A stretch of 64,000 nt of DNA from Siphonodentalium dalli (Eukaryota > Mollusca > Scaphopoda > Gadilida > Siphonodentaliidae). The notes below the pieces were generated by a model. It did no database searches and was not told the DNA's origin. It saw nothing but the letters and a program-made list of their open reading frames with translations. Shown here one piece after another: positions 31,486 through 43,800 of the stretch. The translations under genes were made by a program, and so were the position numbers. Where the stretch lies: contig CP136068.1 of the NCBI GenBank assembly GCA_032622095.1, forward strand, positions 186,859,309-186,923,308, written 5' to 3'. The first letter of the stretch is position 1, and each line of letters opens with the position of its first letter.

Positions 31486-31715
31486 TAAAGGTACTCAATC
31501 AGATAAGACGCTCCTAAATTACTCTTTCTTTGGCTTCGGTGGGAAAAAAATATTTGATTAGATTCGAGGAACCCACCCATCAAAGCTCAGAGTAATTAGA
31601 TATCGATCTTTGCAGTTTGCTATTTTTATTGTTTCTGGGCCTGATCGTGCCAGAAGGACGAAGTCAAACGGGCGGTCTTCCAGATAAAGATGAATAACTG
31701 TATAATCGTGGTAAT
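31486..31715 (+). repeat. Dispersed repeat, copy 1
   Basis: Homologous over about 220 bp to 62107-62325 in the same orientation. Shared blocks are ACTCAATC, TTACT(C/T)TTT, GGCTTCGG or GACTTCGG, TCGAGGAAC, ATCAAAGCTCAGAGT, GATATCGAT or GATACCGAT, and AGATGAATAACT or AGATGGATAACT. No ORF spans both, so it is probably a SINE-like or MITE-like repeat of unknown class. Confidence 0.6.
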
Positions 31716-31754
31716 AATAACTACTTGGTATTAGAGTTGTCCATCTTTTCTGGT

Positions 31755-31845
31755 TAAATACGCCCAGAATAGCAAACCTTCAGAATAGCGAACCTTTGGA
31801 ATAGCGACCCTTCGGAATATGGAACCTTCGGAATAATGAACCCGA
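31755..31845. repeat. 16-bp minisatellite (GGAATAGCGAACCTTC)
   Basis: Five degenerate tandem copies of GGAATAGCGAACCTTC. A longer array of the same unit is at 40585-40742. Confidence 0.7.
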
Positions 31846-31902
31846 TCCTGTATGAAGAGCCCATGACACGTCCATCAATAAATGTATACATGTTTCATGG
31901 GA

Positions 31903-31904
<2 letters not shown>

Positions 31905-31985
<81 letters not shown>
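31905..31985. repeat. (TA)n microsatellite
   Basis: About 80 bp of pure TA dinucleotide. The frames through it reading Tyr-Ile repeats are artefacts. Confidence 0.9.
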
Positions 31986-31989
31986 TAAG

Positions 31990-33764
31990 ACTGGAGTAAA
32001 GTTGAGACCAACATGTCTTTGTAAATTTTGGTGCCCAGATTTCAACGAAATTTGGTGTGGTGACTGAGGGTGCACTGGCAGAGTGTATAAAGGCGTTAGT
32101 TTTTTTCTAAATTTTGATTTAAACAAATTTAAATGAATAAAAAAAATATGAACATATGTGAATATTTAGGTACAAATAAACCTATTTGCACGAGAATATG
32201 TTGCAGCACCAGATATAGAGGAATGTGGGCAACAGTTAGACATGGGTCAGAGTGAGATATTGCCTCTAACATTTCTCTAATTTCCAGACCAATATCCATG
32301 GCGCCAGTCAAGAGATATTAGCAACCACAACGCGCCGCAGGCGTGTTGTTGCTTTTCAAGTTTAGGCGTGAATGACGTCATCAATTTTTACCAAGCCTTT
32401 TTGGTGGGTCGCGATTTTCAAGATGGCCGATGGTTCTATATGGTCCGATTCCTAGCTTTTTATCCAACCCACCGGTAAAAGCCGGTAAAAGGTCAAAGTT
32501 GAGAAGTAGCATCCATTTGTTTACATTCGACAGCTGAGTGGGAGAATTTTTTATCAACATTTTATGGCTTAATTTCATTTATTCTGAGTGCAACTACGTG
32601 TTTAAGAATTGTTTTGTGGCCATGTCATCTATAGAGTTAGGATCTGGTGACGATGCAGACATTCAGACGCCCTTTTTTTGTCAACGAACTTCCCACAAGT
32701 AAAGTTACTGATAAATAGCGAGTTCTTGCGTTAAAAAAATAACTCAAAAACATACGTGATACATCCAATCCATCTACTGTGCGAAACCTACGTATTGTAT
32801 GTATCCAGGGTGAGTGTTTAATTAGTTTTATGAAGTTCTCGCACCTGCGATTCGGTAACGACCTGTTGCTATTGTATTTTGGGAATTCCCAGACTGGAGC
32901 CGTATGCTAAAAATAGATGCTACTTGTTAACTTTGACCTCCGGAGACCAAATGGCGGATTCACCGCGACTAAGTGAATTCACTTATACCATGAAACAGAA
33001 TTTCGACGCGATGAAAAACGGCGCACAAAAATTGGTTAAAAATCACGTGACTTCCGCTCCGCTTTCGCATTGCATCCTGGGAAAATTGGTCCAGAGGTCA
33101 CAGGTCGAGGAGTTCAGAATGCCGCTGATACATTGTACGTTGATTTGTTTGGCGAGTTGAACAACTCAAGTCTCAACTGTCCCTACCAAATGACCGGCAT
33201 CATTATATTGTGATTTAACAACAGTGATTTTTCAAACAACACCACGATGAATCAATTTGGAGTTATACATCGCAATTTTTCGACAGTAGGCGATGCAAAA
33301 GTATTCGAACTATTAAACACTAAATCAGTGTCAAAGTTGAAAGCGCATTTCATTTTCTACCTCACCCACGATTTCGTCAACAACGAGGACAACATCAAGC
33401 AAATTATTACAGTACCATGGACCTTACATCAACGATAGAGTGATCACAGAACACAACAATTTCGCCAACATTTCAACAACTTGAACTTGAAGATGATCAT
33501 TTTATTGAATATTCATATTGGCGTTGACCTGTTGTTCAACTTGTTGACATTGTGAATGTCACATTCAATGTGTGATTTGTTCTCTGGATTAAAACAAGAC
33601 TCCAGCTGAAACTAACAGCCGAATGGTAAGTGCATAGCCATAGACTACACTGTATGCAGTATGACTGTATGCATCAAATTCAATCCATCATGCATGATGT
33701 AGTGAACGTTCAGTCTCAGACCAATCTCGTTCAGACCAATCACAATACAGTTGTATCCTTTTAG
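31990..33764. other. Intergenic DNA, weak exon-like stretches only
   Basis: No recognised gene. An ATG at 32622 opens about 26 codons (MSSIELGSGDDADIQTPFF) to a stop. GTATCCAGGGTGAGTG at about 32801 resembles a splice donor. Plus-strand frames at 32879-33160 (93 codons) and 33247-33438 (63 codons) have plausible composition but no family. A block containing GATGCTACTT...AACTTTGACC occurs inverted at about 32495-32515 and 32917-32940. This could be 5' exons of an unrecognised gene. Confidence 0.25.
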
Positions 33765-33766
33765 TA

Positions 33767-34083
33767 CCCTGCTGGACAAAACAACTGTCCATTTAACTGC
33801 GGTGTGGTTAGCATTGCCACCGATGCCGAAATGCAACTACACCGCGGCTCCACCAGCTAATTACAGTTGGGCCGTGGTATACTTTCATTAAAATTAAACC
33901 GAAAAAAGACGACACAAACCAGAAATCTAACCACGGCGTACATGTCATTCGGCCATGAGGGTACTAGTAGTTGCTGTTCGGCCGCAGTGAATTTGCCGTT
34001 AACTGCAGTTACAAACTGTTGACACCGCAGCCGAACGGCAAATACACCACGGTACCAATGGACACTTGCTTTGTCCAGCGGGG
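33767..34083. mobile_element. TA-flanked MITE, CCCTGCTGGACAAAAC family, copy 1
   Basis: Terminal inverted repeats CCCTGCTGGACAAAAC(A)A and its complement (TTTGTCCAGCGGGG), flanked by TA on each side (33765-33766, 34084-34085). The interior has alternating GCGG(T/C)G, GCCGTTCGGCC and GTAGTTGC words in both orientations. The TA duplication suggests Tc1/mariner-type mobilisation. No coding capacity. Confidence 0.75.
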
Positions 34084-34184
34084 TATGCTTGGGGCCCCGG
34101 AACGCATAGCAGTGACTGGTAGGCTTAAGCATACCGTACTTGGCTGTTGGTACAAAAGTTTGCTGGAATGTGCATACTACAGTA

Positions 34185-34519
34185 CCCTGCTGGACAAAAT
34201 AAGTGTCCACTTAACCGCGGCTGAAATGCAACTACACCGCGGCTCCACCGGCTAACTACAGTTTGGTTGCCGTGTATTTGCCATTTGGCCATGGTGTAGT
34301 TGCCGCTGTGTACTTTCATTAAACTGAAAACAGATGATACGAACCAGAAATCTAACCATGGTGTACATGCGGTCCGGCCGCGGTGTAGTTGCCGTTCGCC
34401 CATGGTGTACCGTACTTGCCGTTCGGCCGCGGTGCTCAACTGCAGTTCCAAACTCTGACACCGCGGCCGATTGGCAAATACACCGCGGTGACATTGGACA
34501 CTTGTTTTGTCAAGCAGGG
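34185..34519. mobile_element. TA-flanked MITE, same family, copy 2
   Basis: Same termini (CCCTGCTGGACAAAAT ... TTTTGTCAAGCAGGG), flanked by TA at 34183-34184 and 34520-34521. It lies only 99 bp after copy 1. The interior carries several copies of GCCG(C/T)GGTGTA(G/C)TTGCCGTT. Confidence 0.75.
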
Positions 34520-34521
34520 TA

Positions 34522-36079
34522 TGTAAATAAAATAGTGAACTTGGAAGTTGGAAAACCCGATTTAAATACATGTATGTACCTGTAGTACATGTATACAACT
34601 TATTCTTCCACCCAAAAAATATATATATATTAATGGAATGACTAGAGATGGCGAAATAATTAGCGTTAGTTGATCCCCAATTGTCGCTTCCCGTTCGATC
34701 GAAATGTAAAAACATGTATTTACAATTAAGCGTAGTTACTAGTTCAGACGAAGATATCTACGGTATGGTGTAATATGGTCGATTTCATTTTCTTTGATAT
34801 TTTCGGGTGGAGGAATCGGGTCCGACAAAATCGTGGATAGATTGTTCCCATGATTGCAGTGTCGCCTTACCGGTACATGATGATTGTGACATTGATGTTG
34901 TTGTAGATTGAGATTGACTACCCTGTGATCTTTCCAGCCATTATTTTTATGTACCGGTGCACACAACTGCGATTACTTCGCAATTGATGGTTTCCAAGGA
35001 TATTTATATGAGCATGTGCAGTCTAACTACCAGTTTAATACTTACTTACATGTATGGAACTCCTTCCACTTAATACGAAATCTTGAATCGTCGTCGTCCG
35101 AATTTTGACAATGAAATCAGACTGACCATCATACTGACCAGTATTAAGTATAATTCTTTATTACTAGTACTAGTACCCGGTGCATGCATGATGCAGGCCT
35201 ACCTTTATTAATTTAATAAATGGAGAAAAAAAGGTTAACAATAAGTTAATTACCAGGTTGGACACATCCTGATTTGAACCACATCTACGGTACATGTACA
35301 TCATGTGATTGTATAAGCCTACTAATTCTGAAGGGGTCGCTCTCACCAAAAAAATGCTGAAGGGTACACACGTTTTGAAAATGTGCTGAAGGTACATATT
35401 TAAATCTCGTTCTAAATGATGTTTATTATTCGTACCGGTATCTGCCATGATTAATGTTAAACTAGAGGATGATTGTTTGCGTTCCAATGAACATCAAAAT
35501 GAACTGAAAATAAACTGCTAATGGGCGTCAGAACAACAGTTTAGTTATGGTGTTAATGCCAATCACAAACCTTGTGTACCCTTCAGCACATTTTCAAATC
35601 CTGTGTACTCTTGAACTTCAGCAGGTTTTTTTGTGGGAATGACCCCTTCAGCCCTACATGTATTACTATCAGGTACCTGTATTGTGAACAACTGATCAAT
35701 CAATCCTTCCAAGGAGACGGGAGCAACTGCTCTCGCACTCGTACATGTGTGCACTCGCAATTTTTAAATCAGGGGTGCTAAATTTCGCACTCGTCTCTAT
35801 TGTAAAAATGTCTATAGTCACTGTCATGTCCCTTATGACACCCCGTCATACATGTATATTATTGACCCTACCCCTGCCTCGAATATGGGTGACGGGATTG
35901 GTAAAACATCAACCCTGGCACAAAATGCAAAGTTTGAGGGCCTGTAATCTTGTATCAGTAAGTTTTAGACCAATCGGTCTTATCAAATCATTGAAATCAA
36001 ACAGTGGTTCACCCGACCTGTTACGGTATGTACATGTATACAGTCTATACCGTATATAAAATTTGAATGATTTAACTTA
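34522..36079. other. Intergenic DNA, TACATGTA-rich
   Basis: No gene recognised. TACATGTA and ACCGGTA motifs are frequent. A sequence containing ACACAGGTTTTGAAAATGTG-like words appears in opposite orientations at about 35360-35395 and 35570-35605, suggesting a small inverted repeat of about 250 bp. Confidence 0.45.
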
Positions 36080-36527
36080 TACTTGACCAAGCCTGCAAAT
36101 AGACTGTCATTTGCAGAATGAGGTCCCCAGAGGGTGAATTTAGTGACGCTATCCCGCATAGCGGGTTAGCATCACTAAATTCACCCTCTGGGGACCTCAA
36201 TCTGCTTATGCCGTCGGCAAACCTAGAATCAGATTGAAGTTCCCCAGTTGAAGTTGGTGATGTTCACCCATTGGGCGCCTCGATTATGGATTTTATCTTC
36301 TGCAAATTAGGGGATATAGAAACTTCCCCGAAGGGAAAACGTAACTAAAACAATGTTAATTTGATACTATAGATACTTCCCAGAAGATGAGGCCTAAGCA
36401 GAATGAGGTCTACAGAGGGTGAATTTGGTGATGCTAGCCCGCTATGCGGGATAGTATCACTAAATGAACCATCTGGGGACCTCATTCTGCAAATGACAGA
36501 CACGCTATTTGCAGGCTTGTACTTGAC
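36080..36527. mobile_element. hAT-type MITE with 8-bp target duplication
   Basis: The element (36088-36519, 432 bp) is flanked by perfect 8-bp direct repeats TACTTGAC (36080-36087 and 36520-36527). Terminal inverted repeats start CAAGCCTGCAAATAG and extend about 40 bp to GCAGAATGAGGTCC. Inside each end sits a second hairpin centred on CCCGCATAGCGGG or CCCGCTATGCGGG, flanked by GAGGGTGAATTTAGTGA and complement. An 8-bp duplication is the hAT signature. It has no transposase. Confidence 0.85.
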
Positions 36528-36723
36528 GTTGACAGTAATAAATCCACTATTTCCCTGTTTTTGTGAAACTTTGGGGATAGTGAAACTTTGGGGATAGCGT
36601 AACTCATTGTGACTACCAGTATAGCCACATGGTACATCAGGGTCATATCCAGAGGTTTTGTTGTTTTTTTTAACTTTTTTTTTCTATTTGGTCCCGATTC
36701 ATATCATAACAAGATGGAAATTA
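36528..36723. other. Short spacer, no feature
   Basis: Unique AT-rich DNA with a T-run near 36660-36690. Confidence 0.4.
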
Positions 36724-37580
36724 TCTATATATATTGACATACGGTATTTAAAGGTACGGTTGGCCTTGGCGGTGGGTATCCTGTAAAAATATTTCCACCC
36801 GTCAAAAACCGCCACAAACATCAAAATGTAGACAGACTTTGTACGTATACAAATAAGAAATATCGCATTTATAAACAGTACCGGTATGTTATTGTCATAT
36901 GTTTGACCATTGTTATGTAAACAAAAGCATAAAAAGTTACTTTTCTGGCGTTTGTTTATATTATGATGGTAAATATAATGAGCGTTCTTGTTGGTGAATT
37001 CCTGATAGGGAGCTAATAAAGAGCGTTTATGCGATTTGTGTGTGATTAGCCAGTAGCATTGTGCTGTTTTCTGTAACACAATCAGGCTCTTGCTTACTGG
37101 GTATGTAAAATATAGCAGGTCTTTTTGATAACATGCTGTTTACGCGATGGTCATGGTATATATGGACGAAACTATATGCGTTTTAATGTTTTTCTGTTTA
37201 CGGTGTTTGGAACAAATATTAATATTTTCGACAATTAAGGCCAACCGTGCCTTTAAGTTTACAAAAATATTTAAGTTTAACAGTTGGAATCATACTGTAA
37301 AAGTATGTTCGGCTTTATCTAGCTTTCATCTGTTAAAACTTGAAATACATGTAGTTTGAGTTCAGGTTTGTTATCATTCAGCCTTCAGTATTTCAATCAA
37401 AAATCTATATATATTGACATAAGGTATTTAAGTTTACAAAAATATTTAAGTTTAACAGTTGGAATCATACTGTAAAAGTATGTTGGGCTTTATCTAGCTT
37501 TCGTCTGTTAAAACTTGAAATACATGTAGTTTGAGTTCAGGTTTGTTATCATTCAGTCTTCCGTATTTCAATCAAAAATA
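36724..37580. repeat. Tandem duplication with one occupied and one empty copy
   Basis: A unit of about 176 bp (from TCTATATATATTGACATA to TTTCAATCAAAAA) is present twice. The first copy is split by the 501-bp TTAA-flanked element. The second (about 37405-37578) is uninterrupted and reads GGTATTTAAGTTTAC at the matching point. Confidence 0.85.
36752..37252. mobile_element. TTAA-flanked MITE (piggyBac-type target)
   Basis: A 501-bp element with terminal inverted repeats AGG(T/C)ACGGTTGGCCTT, flanked by TTAA on both sides (36748-36751 and 37253-37256). The empty site in the neighbouring tandem copy has a single TTAA, which directly shows duplication on insertion. TTAA is the piggyBac target. 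The AGG terminus differs from the usual CCY start, so the family name is tentative. Both long frames inside lack transposase features. Confidence 0.8.
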
Positions 37581-38331
37581 GTACAGGAACAATGACAATT
37601 GTATCAAATACACCTTGTTATCAGGTGTGATCTCATGAAACCAAATGAAAAATTAACATAGAGATTAGTACTAATAGTAATTACTAACTTAATAGACAAT
37701 GTTTCTGTACTAGTATATTATATACTAGTACCGGGTATGTGTCTCTCACTTGGATTTTAGAAAATAGCCTATTATATGAATTAAAAGTGATAATGGTATA
37801 AAGTCTCATTTCAGGATATTAAAGCATAATCCATTGTTCAAACCAAAGGATATCTGACAATAACTTATAATAAGCATTTCCAATCCATACATGTACATAT
37901 CTAAACATTTCCAAAGTTATGGTTGAGAAACTTTATCAAATTGACCTCTCAGTAAAATTCAAAATACTGACGCAAAGAACCCTAGATTAGCTCTCAATGC
38001 AATTGATTTTCAAAAACAATTCCAGGAGGAAGAACATGCCTCCACCATCAGCAGGGGGTTAGTAACCCCGGGTTACCCACTCCCAAACCTTCCTCCACTC
38101 AGTCATTCAGGATATGCCTTCGGAATATCATTGCCCAAAAAACAGGTGTCTCCAAAAAATCCCTGGCTTGTTCACTGTGGTACATGTACTCATAGAATTA
38201 ACTCTATTGCATCAAATGAACAGTCTCTTTACAAAAATTATATTTCAATCTTTCACACCAGCTTATTTTAGTTAATAAGGCGACACCAATTTTCAAGTCT
38301 GGTTTACGAACATGTGGGGAGAAAAAAAGTA
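37581..38331. other. Intergenic DNA, no feature
   Basis: No gene, tandem array or inverted repeat recognised. A short palindromic CACTAGTATATTATATACTAG-like stretch lies near 37708-37730. Confidence 0.4.
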
Positions 38332-38432
38332 CCCTGCTGGACAAAACAAGTGTCCACTTAACTGTGGTGCAGTTAGCATTGCCACAGCGGCCGAAATGCA
38401 ACTACACCACGGCTCCACCGGCTAACAGTTAA
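38332..38432. mobile_element. Truncated MITE of the CCCTGCTGGACAAAAC family
   Basis: Left end CCCTGCTGGACAAAACAAG after TA (38330-38331), then the usual GTGGTGCAGTTAGCATTGCC and GGCTCCACCGGCTAAC. Family homology ends near 38430 and no right terminus follows, so it is 3'-truncated. Confidence 0.6.
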
Positions 38433-38541
38433 ATAAAACTACAGTTATGGTCTCCAGAGTCCCAGTATTATCAGTCTTTGCAGTCTGGTGAGCGACCGCA
38501 CAGTCATTGACTGGCTGTTCTTACTGTAAGGTGGCCAGTTA

Positions 38542-38903
38542 CCCCGCTGGACAAAACATTTGCCGTGTATTTGCCGTTCGGCCGCGGTGTCAGAGTTTGC
38601 AACTGCAGTTGAGCACCGCGGCCGAACGGCAAGTACACCGTGGCCCAACAGCAAGTACACTGCGGCCGAAAGGCAACTACACCGCAGCCGACCGGCATGT
38701 ACACCGTGGTTAGATTTCAGGTTTGTATCGTCTTTTTTCAGTTTAATGAACGTATACCGCGGCAATTACACCATGGCCGAACGGCAAGTACACCGCGGCC
38801 CAACTGTAGTTAGCCGGTGGAGCCGTGGTGTAGTTGCATTTCAGCCACGATGGCAACGCTAACTGCACCGCTGTTAGGTGGACACTTGTTTTGTCAAGCA
38901 GGG
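38542..38903. mobile_element. TA-flanked MITE, same family, copy 4
   Basis: Left end CCCCGCTGGACAAAACA after TA (38540-38541). Right end TTTTGTCAAGCAGGG before TA (38904-38905). The interior is built from repeats of GCGGCCGAACGGCAA(G/A)TACACC in both orientations. Confidence 0.75.
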
Positions 38904-38905
38904 TA

Positions 38906-40584
38906 CCAGTGGTATCATTTTAATTTTCAATATTACTATGTGACTCAGAAAAAAATATCATTGGTGACAATGAAGGATGTTTATTCTTTGCCAGAGGCAT
39001 TATAATTAAGAATTTTGTTGTTGAAACTTACCCGGTCCATCCACCCCTCCCCTCTCCTGCACCTGAATTTTGTTTACCTCAATATTGAATGGCCAATTGC
39101 TCTCATTGTACGTGACCATGTGACTACGAAAAACTGTCATTGGTGAAAATGGGAAGATATACCGGTAAGGTATGGTAACTTAACATGTACCGGTACATTG
39201 GGGGAGATGTCATAGCACATTGGTAAGTTGTAAACAGCTTGGTTGAAGTTTTAACCATAGTTCATTCAGTTGGGTTTCCCTGCCTTCTCCTGTGTTGATT
39301 GTACTTTATCGCATACACTTTACATACCGGTACACATGTACTGCACATGTATTGTATGTCTAAACATAATATTCTTTCTGTTTATGGTGATTTTAACTGT
39401 TGTGACCTTTTCAACAGCAATAAAGGTACATGTACAGTACGGTACATGTGCACAATGCCAACGCTAAAGTACATGTATCTTTAATGCAGGGACCAGTTAG
39501 ACATCTTCTCCATATTTCTCTATGTCCAATGTGACAAATGACTTCTCTTTCATATACTGATAGCAGTAACATACATGTACAAGTGTTCACACCAGTATGT
39601 CCCGACAACAGATTTAATGTACATGTACCTGTATACATGTATCATCTGATTACAATAATGTACATGTACCTTAAGATTTAACATACATGTTCATGTATAC
39701 CGGTATATACATTACATGTACTAGTATTCATCAGAATGACACATCCATAATTTGATATGTGCCTGTCATGCTTTAATGTCTCTTATCTCTTAACTTTGTC
39801 TTGATATACCAGTAAATGAATATTTAGATGGAATATTCATAAGGTTCCTCATGTACATGTACCAGTAGCATGCGTACACAACAGCACCTTCTCTTTGGTA
39901 TTTCAGATATTATTACCAGTATATACGAATCCAGTGCACTGTTGTCTCTGAAGAAAGAATAACTGGCAGATCTTTTAGCAGATATTGCCAGATAAGTATA
40001 TAAGTTACATGTATAAGGTATTATATACCAAGTACAATAGACATGAAGAGTTTGGAATCTAGATACATAAATGTATGTATATTACTTCGAAATATTTTTC
40101 TTGGTGGGGCTGGGTGGGGGATGGGATTTCACACCATTACGGGTACATGTATATAAATATATTCACACTGGTACACAACATAATCATACATTCTCAGTAT
40201 GTACATGTAGTAGTACTCCCGATCGTACATGGCTATAGATTCTCACTCACCTACAGATACATTGTATGTCAGGTTGACTTGTGTGTACTGGACTACTGGT
40301 ACTAGTATGTTTACAGATATTGCAACAGTAAACATTCAGATACTCTGTGCTTGGATCCCCATCCGGTGGGTAAGACATGGTACATGTACCTCTATTTGTG
40401 GACTCTTCTGCTTTTGGGCATCCCCCTCTACTCACATAATGTGGGTCACACAAAGCTATGGGAAATTAGGCTTAGCCTTTTAATATGAGGTATAACAATG
40501 AAATTTGGTATGGATGTTTAATACTATGAGGACATTAAATTGAGGGTTCCATTGTTTTGTACGGCTTTTCCATCATTATCAGAA
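38906..40584. other. TACATGTA / ACCGGTA-rich intergenic DNA
   Basis: No gene. The words TACATGTA, ACATGTAC and TACCGGTA occur densely (for example 39185-39200, 39425-39475, 39575-39720, 40200-40400). A diverged duplication, with ATGTGACT(C/A) and CATTGGTGA(C/A)AATG, lies at about 38937-38975 and 39118-39155. Confidence 0.5.
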
Positions 40585-40742
40585 CAGCGTACCTACAGAA
40601 TAGAGAACCATTGGAATAGCGTACCGTCGGAATAGCGAACCTTCGGAATAGCGAACCTTCGGAATATAGTGAACTTTCGGAATTGCAAAAATAACCTTCT
40701 GAATAATGAACCTTCGGAATAGCGAACCTTCGGAATAGAGAC
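40585..40742. repeat. 16-bp minisatellite (GGAATAGCGAACCTTC), longer array
   Basis: About nine degenerate copies of GGAATAGCGAACCTTC, interrupted by slightly longer variants such as GGAATATAGTGAACTTTC. It shares its unit with 31755-31845. Confidence 0.75.
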
Positions 40743-40811
40743 ATGTCCCCCAAATTAAGTGCTATACATGTACATATATCAGGTGATGCAATCGATACAC
40801 AATGGGATGCT

Positions 40812-43800
40812 TAACTGGATTAAAACAGTCACTGGGCATATAAATTTTTGCAAATATTGTCATAACATCCCATGTTTCTGCTAAATTAAGGGGTCCCCAT
40901 TGTTCTAATTGGAATAAAACAGTCACTGGGCATATCAATTCTGCAAATATTGTCATAACATCACATGTTTATGCCAAATTAAGGGGTCCCCATTGCTCTA
41001 ATTGGATTAAAACAGTCACTGGGCATATAAAGTTTTGCAAATATTGTCATAATATCCCATGCTTCTGCTAAATTAAGGGATCCCCATTGTTCTAATTGGA
41101 TTAAAACAGTCAATGGGCATATAAATTCTTCAAATATTGTCATAACATCTCATCTTTCTGCCAAATTAAGGTGTCCCCATTGATCTAATTGGACTAAAAC
41201 AGTCACTGGGCATATACATTCTGCAAATATCGTCATAACATCACATGTTTCTGCCAAATTAAGGGGTCCTCATTGTTCTAATTGGACTAAAACAGTCACT
41301 GGGCATATAAATTCTGCAAATATTGTCATAACATCAGGTAACATCCCATGTTTCTGCCAAATTAAGGGGTCCCCATTGTTCTAATTGGACTAAAACAGTC
41401 GCTGGGCATATCAATTCTGCAAATATTGTCATACATGTAGCATCCCATGTTTCTGCCAAATTAAGGTGTCCTCATTGTTCTAATTAGACTAAATTTGTCA
41501 CTGGGTATATAAAATTTTGCAAATATTGTCATAATATCCCATGTTTCTGCTAAATTAAGGGGTCCCCATTGTTCTAATTGGATTAAAACAGTCAATGGGC
41601 ATAATTTCATAACATCTCATCTTTCTGCCAAATTAAGGTGTCCCCATTGATCTAATTGGACTAAAACAGTCACTGGGCATATACATTCTGCAAATATCGT
41701 CATAACATCACATGTTTCTGCCAAATTAAGGGCTCTCCATTGTTCTAATTGGACTAAAACAGTCACTGGGCATATAAATTCTGCAAATATGTCATAACAT
41801 CCAATGTTTCTGCCAAATTAAGGTGTCCTCATTGTTCTAATTAGACTAAAACAGTCACTGGGCATATAAATTCTGCAAATATTGTCATAACATCACATGT
41901 TTCTGCCAAATTAAGGTGTCTCCATTGTTCTAATTGGATTAAAACAGTCACTGGGCATATCAGTTCTGCAAATATTGTCATAACATCCCATGTTTTTGCC
42001 AAATTAAGGACTCCCCATTGTTCTAATTGGACTAAAACTGTCACTGGGCATATAAATTCTTCAAATATTGTCATAACATCCCATGTTTCTGCCAAATTAA
42101 GGGGTCCCCATTCTTCTAATGGGATTAAGACAGTCACTGTGCATATCAATTCTGCAAATATTGTCATAACATCAAATGTTTCTGCCAAATTAAGGGGTCT
42201 CCATTGCTCTAATTGGATTAAAACAGTCACTGGGCATATAAATTTTTGCAAATATCGTCATAACATCACATGTTTCTGCCAAATTAAGGGCTCTCCATTG
42301 TTCTAATTGGACTAAAACAGTCACTGGGCATATACATTCTGCAAATATTGTCATAACATCCAATATTTCTGCCAAATTAAGGTGTCCTCATTGTTCTAAT
42401 TAGACTAAAACAGTCACTGGGCATATAAATTCTGCAAATATTGTCATAACTTCCCATGTTTCTGCCAAATTAAGGGGTCCCCATTGTTCTAATTGGACTA
42501 AAACAGTCACTGGGCATATCAATTCTGCAAATATTGTCATAACATCCCATGTTTCTGCCAAATTAAGGGGTAACCATTGTTCTAATTGGACTAAAACAGT
42601 CACTGTGCATACCAATTCTGCAAATATTGTCATAACACTGATAACACCCCATGTTTCTGCCAAATTAAGGGGTGCCCATTGTTCTAATTGGATTAAAACA
42701 GTCAATGGGCATAATTTCATAACATCTCATCTTTCTGCCAAATTAAGGTGTCCCCATTGATCTAATTGGACTAAAACAGTCACTGGGCATATACATTCTG
42801 CAAATATCGTCATAACATCACATGTTTCTGCCAAATTAAGGGCTCTCCATTGTTCTAATTGGACTAAAACAGTCACTGGGCGTATAAATTCGGCAAATAT
42901 TGTCATAACATCCAATGTTTCTGCCAAATTAAGGTGTCCTCATTGTTCTAATTAGACTAAAACAGTCACTGGGCATATAAATTCTGCAAATATTGTCATA
43001 ACATCCAATGTTTCTGCCAAATTAAGGTGTCCTCATTGTTCTAATTAGACTAAAACAGTCACTGGGCATATAAATTCTGCAAATATTGTCATAACATCAC
43101 ATGTTTCTGCCAAATTAAGGGGTCTCCATTGTTCTAATTGGATTAAAACAGTCACTGGGCATATCAATTCTGCAAATATTGTCATAACATCCCATGTTTT
43201 TGCCAAATTAAGGACTCCCCATTGTTCTAATTGGACTAAAACAGTCACTGGGCTTATAAATTCTGCAAATATTGTCATAACATCCCATGTTTCTGCCAAA
43301 TTAAGGGGTCCCCATTGTTCTAATTGGACTAAAACAGTCACTGGGCATATAAATTCTGCAAATATTATCATAACATCACATGTTTCTGCTAAATTAAGGG
43401 GTCCCTATTGTTCTAATTTGATTAAAACAGACACTGGGCATATCAATTCTGCAAATATTGTCATAGCATCCCATGTTTCTGCCAAACTAAGGTGTCCTCA
43501 TTGTTCTAATTAGAATAAAACCATCACTGGGCATATATATTTTTGCAAATATTGTCATAATATCGCATGTTTCTGCTAAATTAAGGGGTCCCCATTGTTC
43601 TAATTGGACTAAAACAGTCACTGGGCGTATATATTCTGCAAATATTGTCATAACATCCAATGTTTCTGCCAAATTAAGGTGTCCTCATTGTTCTAATTAG
43701 ACTAAAACAGTCACTGGGCATATAAATTCTGCAAATATTGTCATAACATCCAATGTTTCTGCCAAATTAAGGTGTCCTCATTGTTCTAATTAGACTAAAA

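Noticed and set aside
32129-33160. Possible multi-exon gene start
   Set aside because: Only a donor-like GGTGAGTG and short frames were seen. No consistent reading joins them, so no gene model is given.
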